The notes below the pieces were generated by a model, which saw nothing but the letters and a program-made list of their open reading frames with translations, was not told where the DNA came from and ran no database searches. From Bacteroidetes bacterium GWB2_32_14 (GTDB taxonomy: Bacteria; Bacteroidota; Bacteroidia; Bacteroidales; UBA12077), in contig MENK01000029.1 of NCBI GenBank assembly GCA_001768235.1, positions 1 through 64,000 on the forward strand: DNA of 64,000 nucleotides, in the 5' to 3' direction. A program made the translations under genes and the position numbers. Numbering within the stretch: position 1 is the first letter of the stretch; each line of letters opens with the position of its first letter. Of the stretch, positions 37,329-46,141 are shown piece after piece.

Positions 37329-37946
37329 TTAATCTTGTTCAATTCCTAAAATCAAAAGAGGAACTGGAGGATTATTTCTTCCGTGTCTAAGAATATTATA
37401 AACTTCGCCTTCATAGTATGCAACTCCACTACTCATTTGTGATTGCATTTTCTTTGTTGGTAAAACTTCTATTCCAAGATTTATTACACCACCCGAATAG
37501 AAAAGCAGATGCTTAACAAATAAGTCAAATGCAACAAAAGCATACTTGCCAAACTGAACTTCAACAGCAATCTGGTCTTTCACGAAATCCGTTTGCTTAA
37601 AAGATGAAATAGGTTCCTTAATACCTTTTGAAATTAGGAATTCTTTTTGTTGGTCGTAAGGTAAAGTGATTAATTCAGTTAAAACCTTTTGATCTGTTGT
37701 AATATAATATCGGTAACGACTTTCTTTCCAACCAAGTCTATTAAATTTCTCATTGAATGTTTTATTTAATTCTATCGGACTATAAAGCATTTTACCAGTC
37801 ATCGTTTTTTCCTTACTTTCCTTAGTCATAAACATTGAGGAATCTATGCTTTGAATAGTATCAATGATTTCTTTGTAAAGTTTTTTATGATGAACAATGA
37901 GATATTCTTCTCCGTTCAAATGCGAGTATTTTTGTGCTATTTTCAT
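37329..37946 (-). CDS. Type II restriction endonuclease, BglII/BstYI-like
   Basis: 205 residues. The region TDFVKDQIAVEVQFGKY has Asp120, Glu129 and Gln131: the same spacing as the Asp84/Glu93/Gln95 active site of BglII (D-x8-E-x-Q variant of PD-(D/E)xK). The sequence after it (DLFVKHLLFYSGGVINLGIEVLP) also resembles the BglII/BstYI fold, where a Phe/Leu-rich helix and a strand follow. Stop-start overlap ATGA with the methyltransferase gene upstream makes a classic restriction-modification pair. The recognition site cannot be read; AGATCT or RGATCY are guesses from the family. Confidence 0.75.
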   Translation of the reverse strand: MKIAQKYSHLNGEEYLIVHHKKLYKEIIDTIQSIDSSMFMTKESKEKTMTGKMLYSPIELNKTFNEKFNRLGWKESRYRYYITTDQKVLTELITLPYDQQKEFLISKGIKEPISSFKQTDFVKDQIAVEVQFGKYAFVAFDLFVKHLLFYSGGVINLGIEVLPTKKMQSQMSSGVAYYEGEVYNILRHGRNNPPVPLLILGIEQD

Positions 37947-38947
37947 TTTTGATGACTAATGCCGTTATATTTTCCGTTTATATTCTCTGATTCAAGTTGT
38001 AACCATTCCTTTGGAACTTGGGAAACTTTTTCTTTTCCAGACGGTTTATGAATTGGTTTATTTATTGGTCTGATTTTTAATTTGCCTTCGTTAAGGTCCT
38101 TTATTCTCTGGTTGGCAATTTTACAATATTCATTCTCTTTTTCAATTCCAATTGCACTTCGATTGTTTTTAATTGCTGCAATTACTGTCGAACCTACGCC
38201 AGCAAAAGGGTCAAGCACCCAACTCTTTTCATCTGTCAATGCAAGAACACATCGTTCAACTAATTCAATCGGAAATTGACAGGGATGTTCTGTTTTTTCT
38301 GGATGATTTGATTTAACATTTGGGATATCCCACATCGCCGTTTCCCAATCATTAGCAATAATCTCCCAAAAATCACTCGGATTTTTACCAAGAGGATTTC
38401 CAGAAGGCAATCCCTTTTTTTCTCCTTTAAAATGAAGTTTTCCAGGATATTTTGATGGAATTCTGACATTGTCCAGATTGAATATATAATCATCAGTTTT
38501 GCTGAACCACAAAATTGTCTCATATCTTCCACTAAACCTGTTTGAAGCGTGAAGTCCGTGTCCAAAATGCCAAATAATTCTATTTCTAAGTTTCAGTCCA
38601 AGTTTTTTGAAAATCTGATAATAATAAATATCTAATGGAAAAACTTCACCTTTATCAACGTAGTTTCCCACTTGCCAACAAAGATTGCCTTTATCTGATA
38701 GAGTTCTTACAAGTTCGTTTATAATTTCTTCTTGTGTCTCCAAGTATTTTTCAATGCTGGTCTTTGTTTCATATGATTTCCCAACATTGTAAGGAGGCGA
38801 AGTTATTATTAAGTCAAATTTTCCATCTTCTATTTTTTTTAGAGCTGAAAGGCTATCCCCATTGACAATTTGATGAGAGTTGTCAGGGCTAATATATTCA
38901 AAAAGAGGTTCTTTAACTTTCATCATATTCAATTTTTCTTTCTGCAA
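37943..38947 (-). CDS. DNA methyltransferase of the restriction-modification pair
   Basis: 334 residues. Amino-methyltransferase with motif IV TSPPYN (Thr49-Tyr53) ahead of motif I DPFAGVGST (246-254), the beta-class order. SPPY is common in N4-cytosine enzymes, and M.BglII makes N4-methylcytosine, but SPPY also occurs in N6-adenine enzymes, so the base is undecided. Possible second start at Met8 or Met9. Overlaps the endonuclease start by four bases. No controller (C) protein gene is seen. Sits in an island between core genes without an obvious mobile element. Confidence 0.9.
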   Translation of the reverse strand: MQKEKLNMMKVKEPLFEYISPDNSHQIVNGDSLSALKKIEDGKFDLIITSPPYNVGKSYETKTSIEKYLETQEEIINELVRTLSDKGNLCWQVGNYVDKGEVFPLDIYYYQIFKKLGLKLRNRIIWHFGHGLHASNRFSGRYETILWFSKTDDYIFNLDNVRIPSKYPGKLHFKGEKKGLPSGNPLGKNPSDFWEIIANDWETAMWDIPNVKSNHPEKTEHPCQFPIELVERCVLALTDEKSWVLDPFAGVGSTVIAAIKNNRSAIGIEKENEYCKIANQRIKDLNEGKLKIRPINKPIHKPSGKEKVSQVPKEWLQLESENINGKYNGISHQK

Positions 38948-39148
38948 ATTTAATTTTTATCCACCAGTTTTCTGTCGTATTTTTCACGAAGTTATCAACG
39001 GAGATCTTTTTACAATGAACACCAACTTATTTACAGATATCAATAACCACACCTAATACATTGAATAAGATTGTATAAGTACCGTTTTATTTAAATTAAA
39101 GTTTCATGGGATTTTAACATGTTGTTTCTTAGGTGCTTTATAAAAATT

Positions 39149-39173
39149 CCTTTCACCCCCAAAGGGTGAAAGG
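39149..39173 (-). terminator. Terminator after the muconolactone-isomerase-like gene
   Basis: CCTTTCACCC (39149-39158) pairs with GGGTGAAAGG (39164-39173), five-base loop, followed by a T-rich stretch on the minus strand. Confidence 0.75.
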
Positions 39174-39193
39174 ATAATCATTCACTATTTAAA

Positions 39194-39499
39194 CTATTCG
39201 TTGACAGGATGTTTCTTTACTAAAATTCTTTCGTAACCCGTATATGGATTCAGTTGCATGAGTTCAAACTTAATCATGTTTTTTATAACTAACGGGAGCG
39301 AACTCAACAATTCATTTGCCTTATCTATTGATTCGCATTCCAATATGAGTACGGCACAATGTTGTTCGTTAAAATAGATTTCTCTTAAATAGCCTGAAAG
39401 GTACAATTGATAAACCTGTAATGCTTCATTCTCCAACATGTCATTCTCTGTACTCCAGGTTATTCCTTCGATTTCTTTTTCTATTGCAAGTACTTTCAT
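39194..39499 (-). CDS. Muconolactone delta-isomerase-like small protein
   Basis: 101 residues with the dimeric alpha/beta-barrel look: MKVLAIEKEIEG at the start, EIYFNEQHCAVLILECESID in the middle, and the family signature SLPLVIKNMIKFELMQLNPY near the end, with GYERIL after it. Real substrate unknown; homologues are often annotated as muconolactone isomerase-like without that activity. One base after the PhzF-like gene, so co-transcribed. Confidence 0.7.
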   Translation of the reverse strand: MKVLAIEKEIEGITWSTENDMLENEALQVYQLYLSGYLREIYFNEQHCAVLILECESIDKANELLSSLPLVIKNMIKFELMQLNPYTGYERILVKKHPVNE

Positions 39500-39500
39500 A

Positions 39501-40292
39501 TTAGCCTGTATATATTTCTCCGGTCATATATAATTTCGCATTGCCACCAATCAAGCATCTCTCGCCTTTGTTCACACAAACCAATTTTCCCCCGCGTTTC
39601 GATAATTGCTTTGCAATCATTTCCATCTTTCCGAGTTTCTTCGACCATAATGGAATCAGCGATGTATGAGCCGAACCTGTAACAGGGTCTTCATCTATAC
39701 CTGATTGCGGAGCAAAAAAACGTGAAACAAAATCAACTTGTTCGCCTTTTGCAGTTACAATTAGTCCTCTTGCCTGTAATTTTGATATTTCCTTAAAATC
39801 AGGACTAAGATCCTGTACATCATTCTCGTTATTAACAACAGCAATATAATCTGTTTTGCCTTTATAAACTTCTGCCGGCTGAACACCTATACATTCTCTG
39901 ATTTGCAAAATGTTATTGTCTGATTTTATTGTATCTGCGGGAAAATCCAAAAACAAAATCCCGTTTTGCTGAAATACTTTCAGCTCCCCGCTTCTGGGTG
40001 AATAAAATATAAGCTCCTGTTTTTTATTCCCCAAACAATTAAACAAAACATAAGCCGTAGCCAATGTTGCATGTCCACACAAATCGACTTCGACCGCGGG
40101 AGTAAACCACCTTATTTCATATTGTTTATCTCGTTGAACAACAAACGCGGTTTCTGCCAAATTGTTTTCTGCAGCAACAGACTGCATTAACTCATTGCTA
40201 ATCCAATCTTCCAATATGCATACTGCAGCGGGATTCCCTGAAAAAAGCCTGTCTGCAAAAGCATCAACCTGGTAAATCTTAATTTTGCCCAT
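39501..40292 (-). CDS. PhzF-family isomerase
   Basis: 263 residues from MGKIKIYQVDAF; an upstream ATG (40349) adds 19 residues without family similarity. PhzF/diaminopimelate-epimerase fold with FSGNPAAVCIL, catalytic Glu47 (NNLAETAFV), CGHATLATAYVLF (Cys replaced by Gly-His context as usual), and EDPVTGSAHTSLIPLW. Substrate unknown; the family includes PhzF and many uncharacterised isomerases. Confidence 0.88.
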   Translation of the reverse strand: MGKIKIYQVDAFADRLFSGNPAAVCILEDWISNELMQSVAAENNLAETAFVVQRDKQYEIRWFTPAVEVDLCGHATLATAYVLFNCLGNKKQELIFYSPRSGELKVFQQNGILFLDFPADTIKSDNNILQIRECIGVQPAEVYKGKTDYIAVVNNENDVQDLSPDFKEISKLQARGLIVTAKGEQVDFVSRFFAPQSGIDEDPVTGSAHTSLIPLWSKKLGKMEMIAKQLSKRGGKLVCVNKGERCLIGGNAKLYMTGEIYTG

Positions 40293-40387
40293 TTTCACTA
40301 CTTTCGTATTTTGTATTATACCGTAAAAATAGCAAACAAATATCTCCAAACTGATGTTTTGGAATATTGGTATAATACCTGAAATCT

Positions 40388-41005
40388 TTAATATTTATAA
40401 AAATTTTCATCTCCTATACCAATATCAAACCTTCCATTTGAAACAGAAATTGGTTCTTCATTTAATAAAAACTGATAATCAAATAGTCCTGACATGATAA
40501 TTTCTACAGGTTCATTATCTACAGTTAGATTTTGTACTTTTTTGAACTCAAATTCGCCACTAATAATTACCGTTTCAAAAATATCATTATCTATAGTAAT
40601 AACAATACTACAATCAGGATGTGATAAATCAATAGTTGTATCGTTGAATAATAAAAGATCGTTATAGGTTTCCAGTTTAAAATTTTCAATTGATAATTTC
40701 ATTGACATTTCTTCATTATAATAACTATTATATGAATTATCGGCTGGGTTATTTATTTCCCCTTTAAAAATAAAAGTAGTTGAATTATCATAAGAAATTA
40801 CCTTTAGTGGTATTTCATAATTATTTGAAATAAACACTTTTCTATCATAATAGGCACCAAAAGTATTGTAGCCCCATTCAGAATATGCAGGAAGATCATT
40901 GTAATCCTTATCATAAATTAGTACTGATTTTTCTAAATCATATTCTTCTTCACAACTCAAGCTGAAAATTGTTATAATAATTAATACGTGGAATATCTTT
41001 TTCAT
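40388..41005 (-). CDS. Unknown lipoprotein
   Basis: 205 residues. Lipoprotein signal with Cys18 (FSLSCEEE). The rest is beta-rich with many Asn, Asp and Tyr and no motif I recognise. Eleven bases after the outer-membrane-like gene, so the two may act together in the envelope. Confidence 0.65.
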   Translation of the reverse strand: MKKIFHVLIIITIFSLSCEEEYDLEKSVLIYDKDYNDLPAYSEWGYNTFGAYYDRKVFISNNYEIPLKVISYDNSTTFIFKGEINNPADNSYNSYYNEEMSMKLSIENFKLETYNDLLLFNDTTIDLSHPDCSIVITIDNDIFETVIISGEFEFKKVQNLTVDNEPVEIIMSGLFDYQFLLNEEPISVSNGRFDIGIGDENFYKY

Positions 41006-41016
41006 GATAATAATAA

Positions 41017-41790
41017 TTAAAAAGGTATTTGAACATTTAATTGTAACCCGATTCCGTCAATAGAATTAATAAGACCTGTTGAATAATCTGAAATAAAAGC
41101 CGATGGTATTATTGCTTCAAGATTGATTACAGGTTTATATTTCCAATTTAAATTCCACCCTATTGCAAAATAAACAGAAGTATATGTAGTACTTGGCTCA
41201 GTAAATTTATTTATCACATCATCCTGATAAATTTCCATTGCTTCATTATAAAAATCCACATTAATATCTGAATTTATCAAATAGCTAAACTCTGCACCAA
41301 TCTCAACATATAACCTGAAAAGCCTTGGCCTGAATGGCATGTATCTTATTTCTACAGGAATACCAATATAATCAGAATACTGATCAATTAATTTGATTCT
41401 AAGAAATTCTGTTGCTTGTGCATCTTGAGTATTAAGTAAATAGAAATAATCAGAATCTGCACTTTTGCTTAAATAACTATTTGATCGGGTATATCTAAAA
41501 CCGGTTAATAGCCCGAATTTATCATTTTTCGTACGTATCTCTGTTTTGAGTCCAACATACCATTCTCTGTTTAAGCAATCCAAATAATCGGTAGCCGAGC
41601 CTGAACCAAAATAATCAATATCTCCTCTTATGAAGGTATAATCAGGAACATCACTGGTCATAAATTCAAACCCAGATTCAAACCCAATAAATTTTTTACG
41701 TTTTTTTTCTGCTTTTTCCTGTCCATATATACCAATTCCCCACAAACTAAAACAAAGGAAAATAGTTATAAACTTTAATGTTTTGAACAT
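41017..41790 (-). CDS. Unknown outer-membrane beta-barrel protein
   Basis: 257 residues from MFKTLKFITIF; an upstream ATG at 41817 adds nine. Signal peptide ending GIYGQ, then alternating aromatic/polar strands (YVGLKTEIRTKN, RLYVEIGAEFSYLI, VYFAIGWNLNWKY) and a C-terminal strand ending in Phe (LQLNVQIPF), the outer-membrane barrel signature. Family not recognised. Co-directional with the lipoprotein gene. Confidence 0.65.
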   Translation of the reverse strand: MFKTLKFITIFLCFSLWGIGIYGQEKAEKKRKKFIGFESGFEFMTSDVPDYTFIRGDIDYFGSGSATDYLDCLNREWYVGLKTEIRTKNDKFGLLTGFRYTRSNSYLSKSADSDYFYLLNTQDAQATEFLRIKLIDQYSDYIGIPVEIRYMPFRPRLFRLYVEIGAEFSYLINSDINVDFYNEAMEIYQDDVINKFTEPSTTYTSVYFAIGWNLNWKYKPVINLEAIIPSAFISDYSTGLINSIDGIGLQLNVQIPF

Positions 41791-42019
41791 TTTTAAAATT
41801 TTAGGTGAATAAATCAAGATAATTTAAGTTTTAAAATCAAGATGAATTTACAATCAAAAGGGTTGCTTGTTTACAATAAATACTTAAAATGAGCCTTCCT
41901 TATTATATAAACAGTCAGGAACTCCCTTTTTACTTAATATTTACATACCTGTGAATTCTAAACCGGGATACAGCATTAAATTAAATATTAAAAATTTAAT
42001 TTTTGAAAAGAAAAAATAA

Positions 42020-42511
42020 CTGAAAAAATCATACCTTCTATTCGCCCTATTGTAATTGCTGCCTGCATTTTCAGGCAAAACACAAACAGGTGTAAAATGG
42101 GACGAAAGCTACAGCATTGACAAGTGTAATAACTTTAAAATAGATTTTTATGCTAAAAAAACCGAACTCATGCGTACCAACCAATGCAAGACATTTTACC
42201 AGGCCAGCGGCGAGAATTTTTTGGTGAGAGCTACCACCCAACGTAGAAATTGTAACGAAACGCTTATTGATAGAAACAATGTGATTGGAATCCAGATGTA
42301 CAGTGTAGGAGCTGCTTACAATGCCGGGGGTTATAAGATGCTTTCGGATGAAGATTTAAAAAAGCTCGATTTAGAACCAACCACTGAAACCAAACAAATT
42401 GCCGGATATACCTGCAAAAAATACACCTATACATTTAAAAAGATTTTTGGAGAAGTCAGGATTACCAACGAGGTACAACTCTCTATTATTTATTCCCCTG
42501 ATTTTTTCTGA
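42020..42511 (+). pseudogene. Decayed secreted DUF4412-like protein
   Basis: From 42020 the frame reads L-KKSYLLFALL, then a TAA at 42053-42055, then LLPAFSGKTQTG and a further 140 open codons to 42511. That is a signal peptide split by a stop and lacking an ATG (CTG at 42020). The body has QASGENFLVRAT, a cysteine pair and TKQIAGYTCKKYTYTFKK, like DUF4412-type secreted proteins, and then ends early. A TTG at 42056 could start a version without a signal. Decay is more likely. Confidence 0.5.
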
Positions 42512-42518
42512 ACCCATT

Positions 42519-42553
42519 AAAAAAGCCTGACATAAAAATGTCAGGCTTTTCTT
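42519..42553. terminator. Bidirectional terminator between pseudogene and tRNA
   Basis: AAAAGCCTGACA (42521-42532) pairs with TGTCAGGCTTTT (42539-42550), six-base loop. Confidence 0.85.
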
Positions 42554-42556
42554 TAG

Positions 42557-42629
<73 letters not shown>

Positions 42630-42751
42630 ATATATCTTTATATGTAATATTTCAAATGATAGCGGTTGCAAATTTAATGGTTGATTTATTAAAAACAAAA
42701 TAAATCAACATTATTATTTAAAAATCTTCATTATTTTTAATACTTCTTCTC

Positions 42752-43534
42752 TTACTCCCCATTATATCCCCTGATTATTCCTCTTTCGGAAGTTTTTATA
42801 AACTCAAGGACATATTCTTTTTCATTCGAAGCAGGTATTTGCTCCTCAATGAATTTTAGTGCCTGGGCCACGTTTTGATCTTTCACGAATATCTCGCGGT
42901 ACATATCCTGAATCTGGGTGATAATTTCGTTTGAAAAACCTCGTCGTCGTAATCCAACGGAATTAATTCCGGCATACGAAAGGGGTTCTCGGGCAACAGT
43001 AATGTATGGAGGGACATCTTTGCGAACCAGCGATCCGCCTGAAATCATAACATGGCCGCCAATATGTACAAACTGATGTATCTGCACGTCGCCGCTTATT
43101 ACAGCAAAGTCGTCAATGACAATTTCCCCGGCAACATTCGTGCTGTTAGAAATTATGATGTTGTTACCTAATTTGCAATCGTGTCCTATGTGAACATAAG
43201 CCATTAAAAGGCAGTTATTCCCTACAACTGTTTTGCCCTTTGAAGCTGTGCCACGGTTTACCGTAACACATTCACGTAAAGTAGTGTTATCGCCAATTTC
43301 GGCCGTTGTTTCTTCTCCTTTAAATTTTAAATCCTGTGGTATGGCCGACACAACTGCCCCTGGGAATATGCGGCAGTTTTTACCAATCCGTGCACCTTCC
43401 ATGATGGTTGCATTTGGACCAATCCATGTGCCATCACCAATAACAACATTTTTGTCAATCCAGGCAAATGCATCAATTTTTACATTCTCGCCAATTTTTG
43501 CTTCAGGATGAATATAAGCAAGTGGTTGATTCAT
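42752..43534 (-). CDS. lpxA: UDP-N-acetylglucosamine acyltransferase
   Basis: 260 residues from MNQPLAYIHPEA; the open frame extends upstream to 43606 but that part overlaps lpxC-fabZ. First step of lipid A synthesis. Left-handed beta-helix hexapeptide repeats (IGENVKIDAFAWI, IGDGTWIGPNATI), catalytic His in YVHIGHDCKLGN, and HVMISGGSLVRKDVPPYITV. Four bases after lpxC-fabZ. Confidence 0.95.
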   Translation of the reverse strand: MNQPLAYIHPEAKIGENVKIDAFAWIDKNVVIGDGTWIGPNATIMEGARIGKNCRIFPGAVVSAIPQDLKFKGEETTAEIGDNTTLRECVTVNRGTASKGKTVVGNNCLLMAYVHIGHDCKLGNNIIISNSTNVAGEIVIDDFAVISGDVQIHQFVHIGGHVMISGGSLVRKDVPPYITVAREPLSYAGINSVGLRRRGFSNEIITQIQDMYREIFVKDQNVAQALKFIEEQIPASNEKEYVLEFIKTSERGIIRGYNGE

Positions 43535-43538
43535 AATT

Positions 43539-44942
43539 TTATTCTTCTTTAACTTTTGAAATTTGCGCCATGAGTTCACCTTCCATAACCAGGGTATCAC
43601 CAACAAAAGCTTCGCCCCACATTAAAGCAATACCCCTGCGTATGGGTTGTATTAAAGTCATTCTGAAAAGTACAGCATCACCCGGAACAACTTTTCGTTT
43701 AAACCGTACCTTATCGATACGTAAAAAATAAGTGAGGTAATTTTCAGGATCTTCAACGGTATTGAGTACCAATATACCGCCTACCTGGGCCATCGCTTCG
43801 ATCAATAAAACTCCAGGCATAACCGGCTCATCAGGAAAATGGCCTACAAAAAAACCCTCGTTCATAGTAACATTTTTCATACCTACTATGGACGTACTAT
43901 CCATTGAAATTATTTTATCAATCAATAAGAATGGAGGCCTGTGAGGTAATATTTTTTTTATTTGGTTGATATCGTACAAAGGATTCGTGTTTGGATCATA
44001 TTGAGGAACATTTATTTTTTGTGAATCCTTTTTGATTTGATCTTTAATAATTTTGGCAATCTGTGTGTTTGAATAATGCCCGGGACGCGAAGCAACAATT
44101 TTACCTTTTATTCTCTTCCCGATTAATGTAAAATCACCAAGCATATCAAGCAACTTATGACGCGCTGGCTCGTTGCTAAAATGCAATTCCAAGTTACTTA
44201 AAATACCATTGGGCTTAACCCGAATGTGAGGTTTGTTAAATAAATCTGCAATCCTGTCAAGTTCAGTTTGAGGAACTTCGTGTTCCATAATAACGATGGC
44301 ATTTTCGAGATCACCTCCTTTTATCAGGTTGTTTTTAAGTAAAAACTCCAGCTCGTGGAAAAAAACAAATGTGCGGCAAGGAGCAATTTCTTTTGCAAAA
44401 TCAGTGGATCTTTCATCAAACGAGGCATACTGGTGTCCCAAAACTTTCGAATTGTAATCTATTAATACATTGATTGAAAAGTGATCGTCGGGATATGCAG
44501 TAATTTCGATATTATTTTTCTCGTCGCGATAAACTGTTTTTTCTTTAATAACATAGTACTCTTTTTCGGCATCCTGTTCTTCCAGTCCGGTTGCAAGTAA
44601 CGCATTTACATACAAAGTAGAACTTCCATCAAGAATCGGTGCTTCCGGCCCGCTCATATCAATTAACACGTTATCTATTCCCAGTCCGGTTAATGCAGCA
44701 AGCGCATGTTCAATGGTATGTATTTTCACGCCTTTATCTTCGATTGTAGTACCACGTGATGTTTCAACAACATTATCAACATCGGCATTAATTATTGGCG
44801 ATCCGGCTAAATCAACTCTTCTGAACTTAATACCATGTCCTATCGGAGCCGGGTTATACGTTAATGATACTTCGTATCCGGTGTGCAAACCTTTACCTTT
44901 CAGGGTCACGGGATTACTTATAGTTATTTGTTTATCGGTCAT
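43539..44942 (-). CDS. lpxC: Bifunctional LpxC deacetylase / FabZ dehydratase
   Basis: 467 residues, a fusion known in Bacteroidota. Residues 1-310: LpxC with zinc ligand His79 (IHTIEHALAAL), GPEAPILDGSS, and the HKLLDMLGDFTLIG motif. Residues about 325-467: FabZ hot-dog domain with IKKILPHRPPFLLIDKI (His) and GHFPDEPVMPGVLLIEAM (Glu). Couples lipid A deacetylation to fatty-acid dehydration in one gene between lpxD and lpxA. Confidence 0.97.
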   Translation of the reverse strand: MTDKQITISNPVTLKGKGLHTGYEVSLTYNPAPIGHGIKFRRVDLAGSPIINADVDNVVETSRGTTIEDKGVKIHTIEHALAALTGLGIDNVLIDMSGPEAPILDGSSTLYVNALLATGLEEQDAEKEYYVIKEKTVYRDEKNNIEITAYPDDHFSINVLIDYNSKVLGHQYASFDERSTDFAKEIAPCRTFVFFHELEFLLKNNLIKGGDLENAIVIMEHEVPQTELDRIADLFNKPHIRVKPNGILSNLELHFSNEPARHKLLDMLGDFTLIGKRIKGKIVASRPGHYSNTQIAKIIKDQIKKDSQKINVPQYDPNTNPLYDINQIKKILPHRPPFLLIDKIISMDSTSIVGMKNVTMNEGFFVGHFPDEPVMPGVLLIEAMAQVGGILVLNTVEDPENYLTYFLRIDKVRFKRKVVPGDAVLFRMTLIQPIRRGIALMWGEAFVGDTLVMEGELMAQISKVKEE

Positions 44943-45044
44943 TTGATTAAAATTATCGTATTTAAAAATTTTCGCAATTTACAAAATTCTTATTTAGTGG
45001 GCTGTCTTTTATAAAAAAATCTGTTTGAATTACCGGGTTATCAG

Positions 45045-46088
45045 TTACTTTTGATTACTCTTCAACTCTTTTATTTCCTTTTCAAGGGCATAGATCTGTT
45101 TTATCATATCGGGTAATCTTTTAAACCCAATATATGCTTTTTGGTAATCTGAGATTTTATATGCAGGAGCACCCATCACGATCAGGTTTTCCTCTTTAAT
45201 ACTACTTGCAATACCTGATTGAGCGGCTGCTTTAACACCATCGGCAATGGTAATATGTGATGCAAATCCGACTTGTCCGCCAAACATACAATTCTTACCA
45301 ATTTTTGTAGAGCCTGCTATTCCACTTTGAGCTGCCATTACTGTATTTTCGCCTACTTCAACATTATGTGCTACATGGGTTAAATTATCAAGCTTTACTC
45401 CTTTTCTAATAATTGTTGATCCCATGGTTGCCCTGTCAATAGTAGCATTAGCACCAATCTCCACGAAATCTTCCAAAACCACGTTCCCTATTTGAGGTAT
45501 TTTCTTATAGTTGTTGTCCGATTGAGGTGCAAATCCAAAGCCATCGGCCCCAATAACAGATCCCGCATGTATAGTACATTCATTACCTAAAATACAATCT
45601 TCATATATTTTTACTCCGGGAAAAATTATTGAGTTATCACCAATCGTGACATTATTTCCAATAAAAACCTGGGGATAAATACGGACATTTTTGCCAATTT
45701 TAACATGATCACCAATATATGCAAATGCACCAATATATACATTTTCACCTATCTGTGCTGTTTCAGAAACAGAAACAGGGTTTTCTATCCCGGTTTTAAC
45801 CGTTTTTCCTTGCTGGGCCAATTGAAGCAATGAAGCAAAAGCCTCATACGCATTCGGAACCTTAATTAGCGTTGGCTTTACCTCTTTTTCTATTACAAAA
45901 TCTTTATTTATTAAAACAATTGATGCCTGGGTAGTATATAAATAATTATTGTATTTCGGATTTGATAAAAAAGCCAGTGTACCTGGTTGCGCTTCTTCAA
46001 TTTTTGCTACATTATTTACTTTAACATCCGGATCGCCTTCAATTTCCCCGTGTAAAAAGCTGGCAATCATTTGGGCCGTAAATTCCAT
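45045..46088 (-). CDS. lpxD: UDP-3-O-acylglucosamine N-acyltransferase
   Basis: 347 residues. Third acyl step of lipid A. N-terminal uridine-binding domain (about 1-100) then hexapeptide beta-helix ([28 protein letters not shown]) with catalytic His in [14 protein letters not shown] and [14 protein letters not shown]-terminal coiled helix ([10 protein letters not shown]). 53 bases after the HD-hydrolase gene and 102 before lpxC-fabZ. Confidence 0.95.
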   Translation of the reverse strand: MEFTAQMIASFLHGEIEGDPDVKVNNVAKIEEAQPGTLAFLSNPKYNNYLYTTQASIVLINKDFVIEKEVKPTLIKVPNAYEAFASLLQLAQQGKTVKTGIENPVSVSETAQIGENVYIGAFAYIGDHVKIGKNVRIYPQVFIGNNVTIGDNSIIFPGVKIYEDCILGNECTIHAGSVIGADGFGFAPQSDNNYKKIPQIGNVVLEDFVEIGANATIDRATMGSTIIRKGVKLDNLTHVAHNVEVGENTVMAAQSGIAGSTKIGKNCMFGGQVGFASHITIADGVKAAAQSGIASSIKEENLIVMGAPAYKISDYQKAYIGFKRLPDMIKQIYALEKEIKELKSNQK

Positions 46089-46141
46089 ACTCTTAGTGGT
46101 TTAAAAATTTTAGCTCAAAATTAACATTATAAATTGAAATA

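Noticed and set aside
37190-37329. Integron attC site
   Set aside because: The boxes do not fit RYYYAAC/GTTRRRY and there is no integrase gene in the window.
38260-38565. 101-codon frame antisense phase inside the methyltransferase gene
   Set aside because: Same strand but another frame of a clear methyltransferase; shadow.
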